A DNA stretch of 64,000 nucleotides. Source: Lachnospiraceae bacterium. GTDB lineage: Bacteria > Bacillota > Clostridia > Lachnospirales > Lachnospiraceae. Within the stretch, counting starts at the first letter, position 1, and every line of letters begins with the position of its first letter. This document shows, piece after piece, positions 26,773 through 36,500 of this stretch. The notes under the pieces were generated by a model. The model was not told where the DNA came from. It did no database searches and saw nothing but the letters and a program-made list of their open reading frames with translations. A program made the translations under genes and the position numbers. The stretch lies in NCBI GenBank assembly GCA_910574885.1, contig CAJTDD010000027.1, positions 1-64,000 on the forward strand. The letters run 5' to 3'.

Positions 26773-26863
26773 TATCTGCGCAAAGACCGGTGTGAACCTG
26801 AATGATATCTGTGCAAGCACGGCGTAAAGCCTGAATGATGTCTGCGCAAAGCACGGTGCGAAG
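26730..26863 (+). repeat. four-copy 33-34 bp tandem repeat over the nth 3' end
   Basis: Units start at 26730, 26764, 26797 and 26830. Each begins CCTGAATGATRTCTG and contains GCAA..C.CGG. The first unit encodes the LNDICAKHGVK end of Nth. Because the first unit is 34 bp, the second falls out of frame and supplies the stop. Duplication probably arose from the coding end. Confidence 0.85.
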
Positions 26864-26874
26864 CAGTGACCGCG

Positions 26875-27120
26875 TCAGCTCTGCCTCAGCACCTTTAAAC
26901 ATTCGATGAATTCCAGGTCTTCCTGTTTCAGTTTGAGGTTCGAGCAATAATTCTTGCCTTGGGGCGTAGTAACGGTGATTTCTACCACTGCCCCCTCAAT
27001 CAGTGCATCCTGAGAAACGGCATTTAAGAATAAGGGAAATTTCGGATGGTTCATACGGAAACGGTCCATACATCCTTTCAGCTTTTGGATCATGGCAATC
27101 TGGTTAAAATTCATATTCAA
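26875..27120 (-). CDS. small conserved-looking hypothetical protein
   Basis: An 81-residue protein. The start at TTG 27120 is chosen because GGAGGT lies 8 nt upstream on the minus strand; ATG 27114 is the alternative. It looks like a small alpha+beta protein, with helix-rich N terminus and a central VVEITVTTPQGKNY strand region. No family recognised. It converges with nth and is divergent from the HD gene. Confidence 0.75.
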   Translation of the reverse strand: MNMNFNQIAMIQKLKGCMDRFRMNHPKFPLFLNAVSQDALIEGAVVEITVTTPQGKNYCSNLKLKQEDLEFIECLKVLRQS

Positions 27121-27280
27121 GATAGTTTACCTCCATTGTTTCAAAACTTTACTGGCGTACCGGAATGAAAGTTTCTCATAATATTATACTGTGCAAAACC
27201 GATATAGTCAAAGAAGAAATCAAATATATGTATTTACAAGGTAGAAATAAAACTTCCTGCAGAATAGGAGACATAAGAAA

Positions 27281-28060
27281 ATGGATTTACAACATGCAAA
27301 GAAAGAATTTGAACATTACCTGGACGGTTACGACAGGGAAGATGATAAGATCCGGTTAAAGATTGTACATACCTATGGCGTCACAGAATGCAGCCGCAGG
27401 ATTGCACAGCGGATGGGACTTGACCGGGAGGACCAGGAACTTGCGGAACTGATTGGGATACTGCACGATATCGGAAGATTTGAACAGTTAAAACGGTTTC
27501 ACAGCTTCGAGCCGCACACAATGGATCATGCCGCTTTTGGCGTGCAGATTTTGTTTGACGAGGGAATGATACGTGATTTTGTGGAGGATGACAGATGGGA
27601 TGGAATCATTCGCACGGCAATCGCAAAACATAGCGATTATCGGCTGGAGGGAGCGGGAGATGACCGGGAAGGGATGCATGCCCGTATCATCCGGGACGCC
27701 GATAAGCTGGATAACTGCCGTGTGAAATTAGAAGACACGATGGAAACTATGCTGGGCGTATCCGCAAGTGAAGTAGGGAAGACCACGGTCAGTCCGGAAG
27801 TAATGGAACAGTTCCGAAGAAAAGAATCCATTCTCGCCTCCACCAGAAGGACGAAGATGGATTACTGGCTGTCTTATATGGCATATTTTTTCGACATTAA
27901 TTACAGAGTATCCATGGAGATGATTCGGGAAAATAATTACGTAGCCCGGCTGCTTGGGCGGATTCCCTACTCCAATCCACAGACCAGGGCACAGGCGGCA
28001 GAGGTGGAGGAAACCCTTTGCAGATACGTGGAAGATTTTTGCAGAGGAATTTATAGTTAG
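27281..28060 (+). CDS. HD-domain phosphohydrolase
   Basis: A 259-residue protein with an HD domain in the N-terminal two thirds. The motif set is H29 region (IVHTYGVT), LHDIGRFEQ (His-Asp pair), a later HTMDHAAFG and RDADKLDN. HD domains bind metal and hydrolyse phosphoesters, often nucleotides. The substrate is not predictable. AGGAG lies upstream of ATG 27281. It ends 130 bp before a 53-residue gene, with short hairpins (TCGGAC/GTCCG, CCTC/GAGG) between them. Confidence 0.9.
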   Translation: MDLQHAKKEFEHYLDGYDREDDKIRLKIVHTYGVTECSRRIAQRMGLDREDQELAELIGILHDIGRFEQLKRFHSFEPHTMDHAAFGVQILFDEGMIRDFVEDDRWDGIIRTAIAKHSDYRLEGAGDDREGMHARIIRDADKLDNCRVKLEDTMETMLGVSASEVGKTTVSPEVMEQFRRKESILASTRRTKMDYWLSYMAYFFDINYRVSMEMIRENNYVARLLGRIPYSNPQTRAQAAEVEETLCRYVEDFCRGIYS

Positions 28061-28190
28061 ATATTCAAATGATGGAGAAATGTGGTATACTATAATCAGA
28101 AGGCGCACTTTGTCGGACGAAGTCCGCCAGCCTCGAAGAGGCGTGCTGGATGGAGTACTAGAGCATTTTAGCAAAAAGGGGGAAATGACA

Positions 28191-28352
28191 ATGACAGGCG
28201 ATTTAATTAAAGAAGTAAAACATATTCAACAATGTCTGGTGAATAAGGATATGGAAGGTGAAGAGTGGGAAGAGAAGATGGAGATGGTCCACAAGCTGGA
28301 AGATGTAGTAACCTATCTCAAAGACGCCATGGGCAGAGGAATCGAATTCTAA
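28191..28352 (+). CDS. small acidic hypothetical protein
   Basis: A 53-residue, Glu/Lys/Met-rich, probably helical protein (TGDLIKEVKHIQQC at the N terminus). A run AAAAAGGGGG lies upstream; ATG 28191 is favoured, ATG 28185 possible. A strong terminator follows immediately. No family recognised. Confidence 0.65.
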   Translation: MTGDLIKEVKHIQQCLVNKDMEGEEWEEKMEMVHKLEDVVTYLKDAMGRGIEF

Positions 28353-28353
28353 A

Positions 28354-28410
28354 ATACGCCCTCCTGGGAAACAGTTTTCAAGGGTTTCCCAGGAGGGCGT
28401 ATTTTTTTTG
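28354..28410 (+). terminator. strong Rho-independent terminator
   Basis: An arm starting ATACGCCCTCCTGGGAAAC pairs perfectly with GTTTCCCAGGAGGGCGTAT, followed by eight T. It isolates the following dynamin/HerA gene array from upstream transcription. Confidence 0.93.
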
Positions 28411-28457
28411 CCCTTTTTCTGGAAATTTCTCAATAATAAGACAAATAATGGTAGTGA

Positions 28458-28490
28458 ATGACAAAATGTGTCCATGTACATGATTATAAT
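28458..28490 (+). promoter_or_regulatory. promoter-like element A of the dynamin/HerA array
   Basis: ATGACA (28458-28463), TGTCCATGTAC (28469-28479) and TATAAT (28485-28490). The same three blocks recur at the same spacing at 28724-28756. The 21-nt gap between ATGACA and TATAAT is too long for a normal -35/-10 pair, so TGTCCATGT may be an activator or repressor site. Confidence 0.6.
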
Positions 28491-28517
28491 AGTACTCAAA
28501 AAGGAGATGACGTATCT

Positions 28518-28724
28518 ATGAGGATTGCCAATGGTCTTACGAGGAATGCTATTTCAAAACTTGTCACAGCGATACTCCGTAAAAAAACAGAATACGATGT
28601 AGAAATTTTAATCAATGAAATGAATGTCTCGCTCAGTGACGGAAGGGCACGCGTACACATGAATGTATATGGAGATATAAGCCAGGAGGATTTGGCGAAG
28701 GTTATTAAAAAAATATTCCCGTGA
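28518..28724 (+). CDS. small hypothetical protein opening the dynamin/HerA array
   Basis: A 68-residue protein starting at ATG 28518 (GGAGATG upstream, 8-10 nt). The frame is open from 28458, but those codons lie in the promoter element. It looks like an alpha/beta mini-domain: helix RNAISKLVTAIL, strand VEILINEMNVSL, strand VHMNVYGDI, helix DLAKVIKKIF. No family recognised. It has the same type of upstream element as the WYL regulator that follows, which suggests it belongs to the same regulated unit. Confidence 0.75.
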   Translation: MRIANGLTRNAISKLVTAILRKKTEYDVEILINEMNVSLSDGRARVHMNVYGDISQEDLAKVIKKIFP

Positions 28725-28756
28725 TGACAGGATATGTCCATGTGCTCTTTTATAAT
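28724..28756 (+). promoter_or_regulatory. promoter-like element B upstream of WYL regulator
   Basis: ATGACA (28724-28729), TGTCCATGTGC (28735-28745), TATAAT (28751-28756): same blocks and spacing as element A. It overlaps the stop codon of the 68-residue gene and lies 34 bp before the WYL gene. Confidence 0.6.
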
Positions 28757-28789
28757 AATGAGAAGTAAGAACACAGGGAGGCAAAAAAG

Positions 28790-29509
28790 ATGGAGAACTA
28801 TTCAGAAGATAAGGCGAAGCGGATTCTGGCAATTTATACCAGGCTCAGGCAGGGAAAGATTGTAGAGAAGGCGGCGATGAGCGAAACATATGGAGTCTCG
28901 CAGAGAACGATACAGCGAGATATCACGGATATCCAGTGCTTTCTGCAGGATCAATGCATGGAAACAGGGAGCATCCAGGAGATTATATTTGATAAGCAAG
29001 CAGGAGGATACCTTCTGCAAACGAAACGAAGCCAATATCTGAGCGAGAAAGCGGCGCTGGTCGTCTGCAAGATTCTGCTTGAGAGCCGGGCTTTGATAAA
29101 AGCGGAGTTATTTCCAATCATACAGAGCTTAGCCGCATTATGCAGTGACGACGCCAATGTATCGGTTGTGAAAAATCTGCTGCAAAATGGAATGCAGCAT
29201 TACATAGAACCTGAGCATGGCAAGAAACTGATAGACCAGCTCTGGACATTGGAACAGGCAGTAAAAGGGCAGAAGTATATAGAAATCATGTATGACGGAC
29301 GGGAAGACGAGGGACGGGCGGGATGGGTTCTAAGGCCAATGCAGATAATGTTTTTAGAATTTCGATTTTACCTTGTGGCCTATGTGATGGATACCGACAA
29401 CACGGAACCCGTCATTTACCAGATAGATAGGATTGAGGAATGTCTGGTGAGAGAGAAACATTTCCGAATGCCTGCGGATAGGACGTTCGGGGCAGAGGGA
29501 CAGGAATAG
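28790..29509 (+). CDS. WYL-domain transcriptional regulator (short form)
   Basis: A 239-residue regulator. The N-terminal winged HTH spans ~8-55 (GVSQRTIQRDITDI, recognition helix). A WYL domain spans ~155-235 (YIEIMYDGR, VLRPMQIMFLEFRFYLVAY, YQIDRI). WYL proteins sense ligands, often nucleic acids or nucleotides, and commonly control defence operons. It lacks the ~100-residue C-terminal extension present in the second WYL protein at 37767. GGGAGG precedes ATG 28790. It is 25 bp upstream of the first dynamin gene, so it is likely to head and regulate the operon. Confidence 0.9.
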   Translation: MENYSEDKAKRILAIYTRLRQGKIVEKAAMSETYGVSQRTIQRDITDIQCFLQDQCMETGSIQEIIFDKQAGGYLLQTKRSQYLSEKAALVVCKILLESRALIKAELFPIIQSLAALCSDDANVSVVKNLLQNGMQHYIEPEHGKKLIDQLWTLEQAVKGQKYIEIMYDGREDEGRAGWVLRPMQIMFLEFRFYLVAYVMDTDNTEPVIYQIDRIEECLVREKHFRMPADRTFGAEGQE

Positions 29510-29534
29510 AGGTGGAGGGAGGGTAATTTCGACG

Positions 29535-30512
29535 ATGTTAATATCAAAAGACTTTTTTGCAAAAGGAATCGAAATCGATACAAAAAAGATTTTTCCGATG
29601 CTTGTCATAGCAACCATGTCAAGTGGGAAAAGCACCCTGATTAACGCGCTGCTGGGACAGCAGATTTTACCCAGCAAAAACGAAGCGTGTACGGCGAAAA
29701 CATATTCCATATTAGACGACGACCTAAGTGAAAAGCCCAGGCTTTATATTACGGATATGGACGGGAATATGACGATGAAAGAAGAGAATCTGGCAGAAGA
29801 ACTTTTTCGTGCCAATAACGATGACCGTGTTTCAGATATTTTTATACAGGGGCAGGTGAAAGGAGTCTTAAATACGGATAAGGCGCTTCTGATTGTCGAT
29901 ACGCCTGGCCCGAATAATTCCCAAGATTTGACCCACGGGAAGATTATGGAGGACGTTCTGGACAAAGTAAACGGAGGGTTGATTCTGTATGTGATGAATG
30001 CCACCCAGATGGGCATTAACGATGATAAGTCTCTGTTGATGCGGCTATGTCGATATTTGAAGACACACAAGAAGTCTAGGGTGATTTTCGTGATGAATAA
30101 AGTGGATTTGATTGATACGGAAAAGGAATCCCTCGAGCAGATGGTGATAGATTCAAAAAATTATCTCATAGACAACGGTATTGAATGTCCGGTCATAATC
30201 CCGGTATCCGCGCAGGCGGCGAGTATTTTTAAAAAGGCGCTGAATGGAGAAGCGTTGACAAGAAGTGAATACCGGTCGTTTTTAGGGTGTTATGAACTCT
30301 ATATGCCGAAAGATTACAATATGAAATCCTACGCCGTTACAGAGGAACTGCCGAACCAGTTTGAAGAAATCAAAGTGAGGGGGGAGACATACCGGGCCGC
30401 CGACATTGTGCGTGCCATTGAAAATACTGGAATTCGGCTTCTGGAAGAAAATATACAGAAGGCACAGATATTAAGCGGCGGGAAATTAGTGAATTCAGTC
30501 AGGATAAAATAA
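29535..30512 (+). CDS. dynamin-like GTPase, short (GTPase domain only)
   Basis: A 325-residue dynamin-superfamily GTPase. G1 IATMSSGKSTL (~24-34), a G2-type Thr in ACTAKTYS, G3 DTPGPNN (~120-126) and G4 MNKVD (~190-195). The sequence stops soon after the GTPase domain, so the long stalk and membrane-binding paddle are missing. Bacterial dynamins often work as pairs, and the longer partner follows after 15 bp, so this one may be the regulatory or cap subunit (inference). Translation begins at ATG 29535 after a GGAGGGAGGG run. Confidence 0.9.
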   Translation: MLISKDFFAKGIEIDTKKIFPMLVIATMSSGKSTLINALLGQQILPSKNEACTAKTYSILDDDLSEKPRLYITDMDGNMTMKEENLAEELFRANNDDRVSDIFIQGQVKGVLNTDKALLIVDTPGPNNSQDLTHGKIMEDVLDKVNGGLILYVMNATQMGINDDKSLLMRLCRYLKTHKKSRVIFVMNKVDLIDTEKESLEQMVIDSKNYLIDNGIECPVIIPVSAQAASIFKKALNGEALTRSEYRSFLGCYELYMPKDYNMKSYAVTEELPNQFEEIKVRGETYRAADIVRAIENTGIRLLEENIQKAQILSGGKLVNSVRIK

Positions 30513-30527
30513 TGGAGGAAAAGTACG

Positions 30528-32831
30528 ATGACAAAGTTTACGATTGAATATAATCCTTATTTAGTACAATGTATATTCAAGAAAAATAATAAGGTATTAA
30601 GTTCAAACAATAAGATTGGAGCAAAATCAGGTGAAAGGCTCCAGATTCTTTTAGGCGAATCCGTCAATTGGAAGGGGCTTTTGGAGGAAATTGCCATTGC
30701 CTGTGATGACGATGAGGTTGAAATTTTTTTTAGAGGGCGGAGGATTGATTTTGACGACCTTAAATACGCGGTTGGGTTATATAGAGGAAATGTGGCATTT
30801 TCTTTGAAGTTTAAAGAATCGAAGAATGACTCGGATGTTATCCGAGAACTGGACCGGATTTTCAGCGACATCAAAGAAAAGAATATTCCAGAATTCAATA
30901 CAGAGAATGAGGAAGGAAAAGACATTTTCGATGCATACGAGGAAGTGAAAAACGGAATTTTTGAAGTAAGCGTGATAGCGACGATGAGCAGCGGAAAATC
31001 TACTTTGATTAATTCCCTTTTGCATACGGAATTACTGCCTTCGGAGAATAAGGCCTGTACGGCGACGATTGCCAGGATTTTAGATAATGACAGTATGGAA
31101 GGCTATGAAGCGGAGTGCTACGCAGCGGATAATCAAACGGTTATTCATCCCCGCGCTGCCGTGACTTCTGAAATACTGCGCGAATACAATGCAGATGAGA
31201 ATGTGACATATATTGACATAGAGGGCAGCGTGCCTGCAATCCCCAGCAATAAGATTCGGTTATGTCTGCGGGATACGCCGGGACCGAATAATTCCAGGGA
31301 TGAAAACCACGAGAGGCTGACCAGGACGATTATCAAGAGAACGAATGCAGTCGTCCTGTACGTAATGAATGCCACACAGATTGGGATTAAGGACGACAAG
31401 CAGCTTTTGAAGGATATTTCCAGTGAGATGAAAAGAGCCGGCAAACAGTCCAGAGACAGGTTCATCTTCGTCATTAATAAATGCGACGCCCTTGATGAGC
31501 AAAAGGGGGAAACGATTGACAGTCTGTTAAATGATGTGAGAGAGTACCTGAAAGACTTTGATATTGTGGAACCGACCTTAATCCCTACAAGCGCCAGGCT
31601 TGCCCTTCTGATAAGGAAAGACCGGAAAGGGGAGAAGCTGTCAAGGATGGAGCGGCAGACGTTAGCCCAGGTTAATGATTTCGTGGAAAGCGAGCTGCTG
31701 CATTTTGAAAAATATGCGACGCTGACGCCGACCGTGCGGGAAAAATTGCAGAAGGACGCAATGGAGTATCATGAAGATGAAGAGACATGGGATTTGGAGG
31801 CGTTAATCCACACAGGTATTCCGGCTGTGGAGCAAACCATCTGCGAGTATATTGATAAATACGCCTACCCTATGAAACTCAAGGACGCGATGAAAGATAT
31901 CGTCGGGATTCTGAATGAGCTGGATATGCGGGCGAAGTTTGAGGCCAATATTGCAAGCAACGGCGATAAGCTTCAACGGGTGCGCACGCAGATTGGAACG
32001 GCGCAGAAAAAGCATGCCGAGAGTAAGAAAGTCTATCATGATTATAAGACAAAGATTAACAACTTTAAGCTTGACACGCTGAACGAGGATCATGAGCAAT
32101 TTGAAGTAGAGATGGAATTGCAGACGATGTTGAAGGAATATGACGGAAAGACGAAGGTTGACAAGGTGGAGGCAGACAGCCTGGTGGCGTCGTTCCAGGA
32201 AAAGCTGGAAAAATTTCAACGGGAATGTGAAGGGAAGCTCAACAGGGAGATTGACATTAAGATATTCCGGAAATGCAGTGAAATGCTTGAGGAATATTCG
32301 GCCATGGTCAGTAGGATTTTAGATGATATTGAGATAGAAGGCTATGATTTCAAGAAAATTAATTCATTTGACAAAATTAGGATATCCAATATTAATGATA
32401 TCAAAAAGAGGAACGAGCAGGATAGATTCCGGGATGAGACGCGGTGGAAGGACAACCCGGAACGGTCCGGATTTTTTGGAAGGTTTAAATTCTGGAAACC
32501 TAAGGAGATCTCTTATACGGTATCGGTAAAGGACGGCGTGGATGTGAATGTGAAAAATATCATCGTTGATATCATGTCCGTATTTGCAGCAAGCATTAAG
32601 GAAAATATCAGCAGTATGTTCAGCCAGTCTTTGCAGCAGATTGAAGAGTACAAGATGGCATTCTATGAAAACATCGATACATTGGACTGTAAAATAGGAG
32701 ATATGCTGAATGAGCTTGAGCAGAGTACGAGGGAATCGGAAGCCCTTGAGAAGAAGGTGAAAGAAAACAGAGCAATGGCAGAGTGGATTGGGAACAAGGA
32801 ACGGGAGATTCAGACGTTACTGACATTTTAG
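30528..32831 (+). CDS. dynamin-like GTPase, long (with stalk)
   Basis: A 767-residue dynamin-superfamily GTPase. An unusual ~95-residue N-terminal domain precedes the GTPase core. The core has G1 VIATMSSGKSTL near 147-157, ACTATIARI, G3 DTPGPNNS near 245 and G4 INKCD near 320. The remaining ~400 residues are helical and charged, with coiled-coil stretches, consistent with a stalk; a FGRFKFWKP aromatic/basic patch near 645 is a candidate membrane-contact tip. It should polymerise on or tether membranes using GTP. It is translated next to the short GTPase and followed 10 bp later by a tail-anchored protein. Confidence 0.92.
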   Translation: MTKFTIEYNPYLVQCIFKKNNKVLSSNNKIGAKSGERLQILLGESVNWKGLLEEIAIACDDDEVEIFFRGRRIDFDDLKYAVGLYRGNVAFSLKFKESKNDSDVIRELDRIFSDIKEKNIPEFNTENEEGKDIFDAYEEVKNGIFEVSVIATMSSGKSTLINSLLHTELLPSENKACTATIARILDNDSMEGYEAECYAADNQTVIHPRAAVTSEILREYNADENVTYIDIEGSVPAIPSNKIRLCLRDTPGPNNSRDENHERLTRTIIKRTNAVVLYVMNATQIGIKDDKQLLKDISSEMKRAGKQSRDRFIFVINKCDALDEQKGETIDSLLNDVREYLKDFDIVEPTLIPTSARLALLIRKDRKGEKLSRMERQTLAQVNDFVESELLHFEKYATLTPTVREKLQKDAMEYHEDEETWDLEALIHTGIPAVEQTICEYIDKYAYPMKLKDAMKDIVGILNELDMRAKFEANIASNGDKLQRVRTQIGTAQKKHAESKKVYHDYKTKINNFKLDTLNEDHEQFEVEMELQTMLKEYDGKTKVDKVEADSLVASFQEKLEKFQRECEGKLNREIDIKIFRKCSEMLEEYSAMVSRILDDIEIEGYDFKKINSFDKIRISNINDIKKRNEQDRFRDETRWKDNPERSGFFGRFKFWKPKEISYTVSVKDGVDVNVKNIIVDIMSVFAASIKENISSMFSQSLQQIEEYKMAFYENIDTLDCKIGDMLNELEQSTRESEALEKKVKENRAMAEWIGNKEREIQTLLTF

Positions 32832-32841
32832 GAGGTATGGT

Positions 32842-33300
32842 ATGCAGCGATATGACGTAATTGAGAATGGGATAGCGAATCAGGATATAAAAGCGTTGAG
32901 AGAGGCGCTGGGAAGCATCTGTTACACTAGCCGGGATTTTTCCAGCGGAGAGTTTGACGATATGGTGAAATATGTAGAATCCAAAGGAATCCGTATCAAG
33001 GATGACAGGCTGGTTGGGGAGCCTCTGATTTCCAGCCAGAAAGATACCTTTGAAGACGGTGACTTCGCGAAAGCGCTTTTTGAGTTAAAGAAGAACTTTT
33101 GTGATGAAAGGATTGAAGATGTAAAAATCATCGGGAAGAAACTATACGGCTTGGAAGAGCAGCCTAAGAAAGAAGAGCCGGTGTATTGTGGTACAAGCCC
33201 AAACCGGCAAAGCCGTCAGAAGAACAGCGTATTGCTCCTGGCAGGTCTGGCGGCGCTGATGATTATCGTGTTAGTGGTACTCTTACTTCTAAAGAAGTAA
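32842..33300 (+). CDS. tail-anchored membrane protein of the dynamin/HerA array
   Basis: A 152-residue protein with a helical cytoplasmic domain (~1-105), a short polar linker, and a C-terminal TM helix (~129-150, LLLAGLAALMIIVLVVLLLL) ending in KK. The N-terminal domain pattern (DIKALREALGSICYTSRDFSSGEFD) recalls small helical adaptor domains, but I cannot name the family. GGAGG lies before ATG 32842. It could be the membrane receptor or anchor for the dynamins (inference). Confidence 0.85.
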   Translation: MQRYDVIENGIANQDIKALREALGSICYTSRDFSSGEFDDMVKYVESKGIRIKDDRLVGEPLISSQKDTFEDGDFAKALFELKKNFCDERIEDVKIIGKKLYGLEEQPKKEEPVYCGTSPNRQSRQKNSVLLLAGLAALMIIVLVVLLLLKK

Positions 33301-33587
33301 AGAATGAGTTCGGGTGTACGAAGATACACCGATGTGTGAAATGTAGGCAGAATGAGACTTGCAGCAGAGAAGAGGCAGAACGCTATCGCGGATATAAAAG
33401 GGAACGGAACAGACTGCTTGGGGAGCGGTACAGATGCAGCGAGACAGGCGCTCTGTGCAAATTAAAGAAATGTAACAAATATAAGATTTGCAGTAAGGCG
33501 GCAAAGAAGAATTACAAAGCATGGAGAGACGCCTATGACAAGAACTTAAAAAAGGAACTGGAAAAATTATCGGAAGGAGGAGTGTAG
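33186..33587 (+). CDS. Cys-rich small protein, start uncertain
   Basis: The open frame encodes up to 133 residues. Its last ~90 are Cys-rich and basic, with C-x2-C-x5-C near the middle and C-x6-C-x4-C-x5-C further on, then a Lys/Tyr-rich helix, as in a small zinc-binding protein. The first possible start (TTG 33186) lies deep inside the previous gene in another frame and lacks a good ribosome site. GTG 33336 would give 83 residues but follows a GGTGTA/TACACC hairpin and loses the first Cys. No ATG serves this frame. It ends directly before the HerA gene. Confidence 0.5.
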   Translation: MWYKPKPAKPSEEQRIAPGRSGGADDYRVSGTLTSKEVKNEFGCTKIHRCVKCRQNETCSREEAERYRGYKRERNRLLGERYRCSETGALCKLKKCNKYKICSKAAKKNYKAWRDAYDKNLKKELEKLSEGGV

Positions 33588-36500
33588 ATGGAAGCAAAAC
33601 TGACAGAAGTCCGGGATATGAATAAGCTTGCGCTTTCCCTGGATTTGGCGAAAGATGTGATTACGAAAGATTATCTGTATAAGCTGGGAGAGTATCAGGT
33701 CGCCGAGATGCCGGCAGAACTAAAGAAACTGGATATTGCCGAGTATACCAGGATATTTAGATTTACAAAAATGGTTACGGATAAAAAGGAGAGTGTGATT
33801 GATAAGCTGGTAACGGTCCTGAATGCGGCATACTCCTGCAATGCAACGGTCGTTACCTTGATTGTAGGGAGTAAAGACTGCACAGAATACTATTTAGGGG
33901 TGGTCAGTAAAGATATCAGCCAGGCGAATCAGGCAATCGAAACACAAGGCGAAATTTTGAAGGGAGTATTGACGGGCAACTTTCCTGGGTTAGAGATGAC
34001 AGCAGTAAAAGGCGAGGCTAAGAAAAGGCTTTTGAACAACACATTTGTCTATAACTATATGACGGCTATTTCAGGAATCGCTTCTGTGAGGAATGAAAAG
34101 GAACATTCTTATGAGAAGTTTGTCCAGGGGATAGAGCATCTGGTGGACTCCCTTCAGGGACGGGAGTACAGCGTAGTCGTGGTGGCAGACCCGGTGGGTG
34201 CGCAGGAGATTGCGGATACAAAGCTGGGATATGAGACTCTCTATACCCAGTTATCGCCATTTTTAAAGACATCCGTCAGCTTTAATGAATCCGAATCGAT
34301 TACGCTGACCAAGTCGCATACGGACGGCGTTACGGAATCGCTTGGAGAGAGTACGTCACTGACACAGAATTACTCGAAAACAAGCGGATGGAGTGAAAGC
34401 ACAAGCCGTGGAACCAGCAGCAACAGGGATGCAGGGCGTTTGGCGGGCGCCATTGCCGGGGCGGGGATAACGGCTGCGGCAACGCTGATATCGGGGGGTG
34501 CTGCTGCCATTGCTGCAGTTGGAGCAGCCGCAGCCGGAGGCGCCGTGTCACAGGTGGTAGGCGGTCTGGTGGGTTCGTCGGGAAGGAATACGAATCAGAC
34601 CGTGACGCAGACCGGCAGTACGACAGAATCATCGGGAAATACCCTCTCGAGGAATCTTTCCACATCTGTGCAGAAGAATGATAGCAGCAGTGAAGCAGAA
34701 GGGACAACCCAGGGAAAGACGCTTCAGTTTTCCAATGAAAATAAGACGGTGAAAAATCTCTTGGATACGATAGACAAGCAGATAGACAGGCTGAAAAAAT
34801 GTGAATCCTATGGGGCGTTTCACTGCGCGACCTATGTCATTTCCTCTGACCCGGAAACCAATGCGATTGTGTCAAGTGGATATAATGCATTGATGCGGGG
34901 GGATAATTCTTCTTTGCAGGCGGCGTATATTAATAATTGGAGCGCATATGAAGCCAATGGAAGAAGGGTGAAGGCTTATCTTTCCAGGTTTTCGCATCCA
35001 TTATTCCATAATCCGGCCAATGAGGATGTGGTGCTGAGCCCGGCGTCTATTTCTAATTCTTATGAATTGGCTGTAAATATGGGGCTGCCAAAGAAGTCAA
35101 TCAATGGCCTGCCGGTGCTGGAAATGGCTTCATTCGGCAGGAATGTGTTCGAGACAAACGTATCTGAAGAAGTTAAGAGGCAGATAAAGCTGGGAGACAT
35201 CTATCATATGGGGACGCGGCAGCAGGCGTCCGTATCTCTGAATCTGAAAAGTCTTGCCATGCATACCTTTGTAACGGGCTCTACAGGTTCCGGGAAATCG
35301 AATACAGTGTATCAGATGCTCAGGGAGCTGAATCGGCAGGGCGTACATTTTCTCGTGATTGAACCGGCAAAGGGGGAGTATAAGCATGTGTTTGGAAACG
35401 GCTGTGCGTCTGTGTATGGCACGAACCCTTATATTGCGCCGATGTTAAAGCTGAATCCTTTTCAGTTTCCTAAGGGGATTCATGTGCTGGAACACATAGA
35501 CAGGCTGATCGAGATTTTCAACGTGTGCTGGCCGATGTATGCCGCAATGCCGGCCGTGCTGAAAGATTCGGTGGAGAGGGCTTACATAAGCGCCGGCTGG
35601 AACCTTGAAACGTCAGAGAATTCGTTTTCGGACGAGCTTTTCCCCACGTTTGCAGACGTATTGTTTGAGCTTAACCGAGTGGTGGAAGAATCGGCGTTTT
35701 CCCAGGAGGTGAAGGATAATTACGTAGGCTCCCTGGCAACGAGGATAAAGTCTCTTACAAACGGAATCTACGGGAGATTGTTTGGCAATGATGAATTAGG
35801 CGATGAAAAGCTTTTCGATGAAAATGTGATTGTTGACCTCAGCCGTGTCGGTTCTGTGGAGACGAAGTCGATGATAATGGGGATTCTGGTTATGCGGCTT
35901 TTGGAATACCGTATGACGTCTGGCGTGATGAATGGAGAGCTGAGCCATATTACGGTTCTGGAAGAAGCCCATAACCTGTTAAAGAAGACTTCGACAGAGC
36001 AGAGCAGCGAGTCGTCTAATTTATTGGGAAAATCGGTGGAAATGCTGGCGAATGCCATTGCGGAAGTCCGAACCTACGGAGAGGGGTTTGTGATTGCGGA
36101 TCAGGCGCCGGGACTGTTGGATATGAGCGTTATCCGGAATACGAATACGAAGATTATTATGAGGCTGCCGGATGCCGAGGATAGAAACTTGGTTGGGAAA
36201 GCGGCGAATTTATCGGAGGATCAGATAAAGGAACTGGCGAAGATTCCAACGGGTGCAGCCGCCGTCTATCAGAATAACTGGCTGGAACCGGTGCTGTGTA
36301 AGGTTGCCTATGAAAAAACAGAAGGGACGTACCGCAATCAGGGATGTGGGCCGATGGTTTCGGACGACTCGAAGCGAAGGGTATTAAGCCGGCTGTTTGG
36401 CAAAGTGGCGGGCGAACGGTTTGACATGAATATGGAGGAGTTGATGAAAGAAGTGGTATCGGCTTCTCTTCCGTCCAGGATTAAGACGGATGTTATCCGG

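Noticed and set aside
26730..26863. CRISPR array at the nth end
   Set aside because: Units are directly adjacent without spacers, and the first unit is coding.
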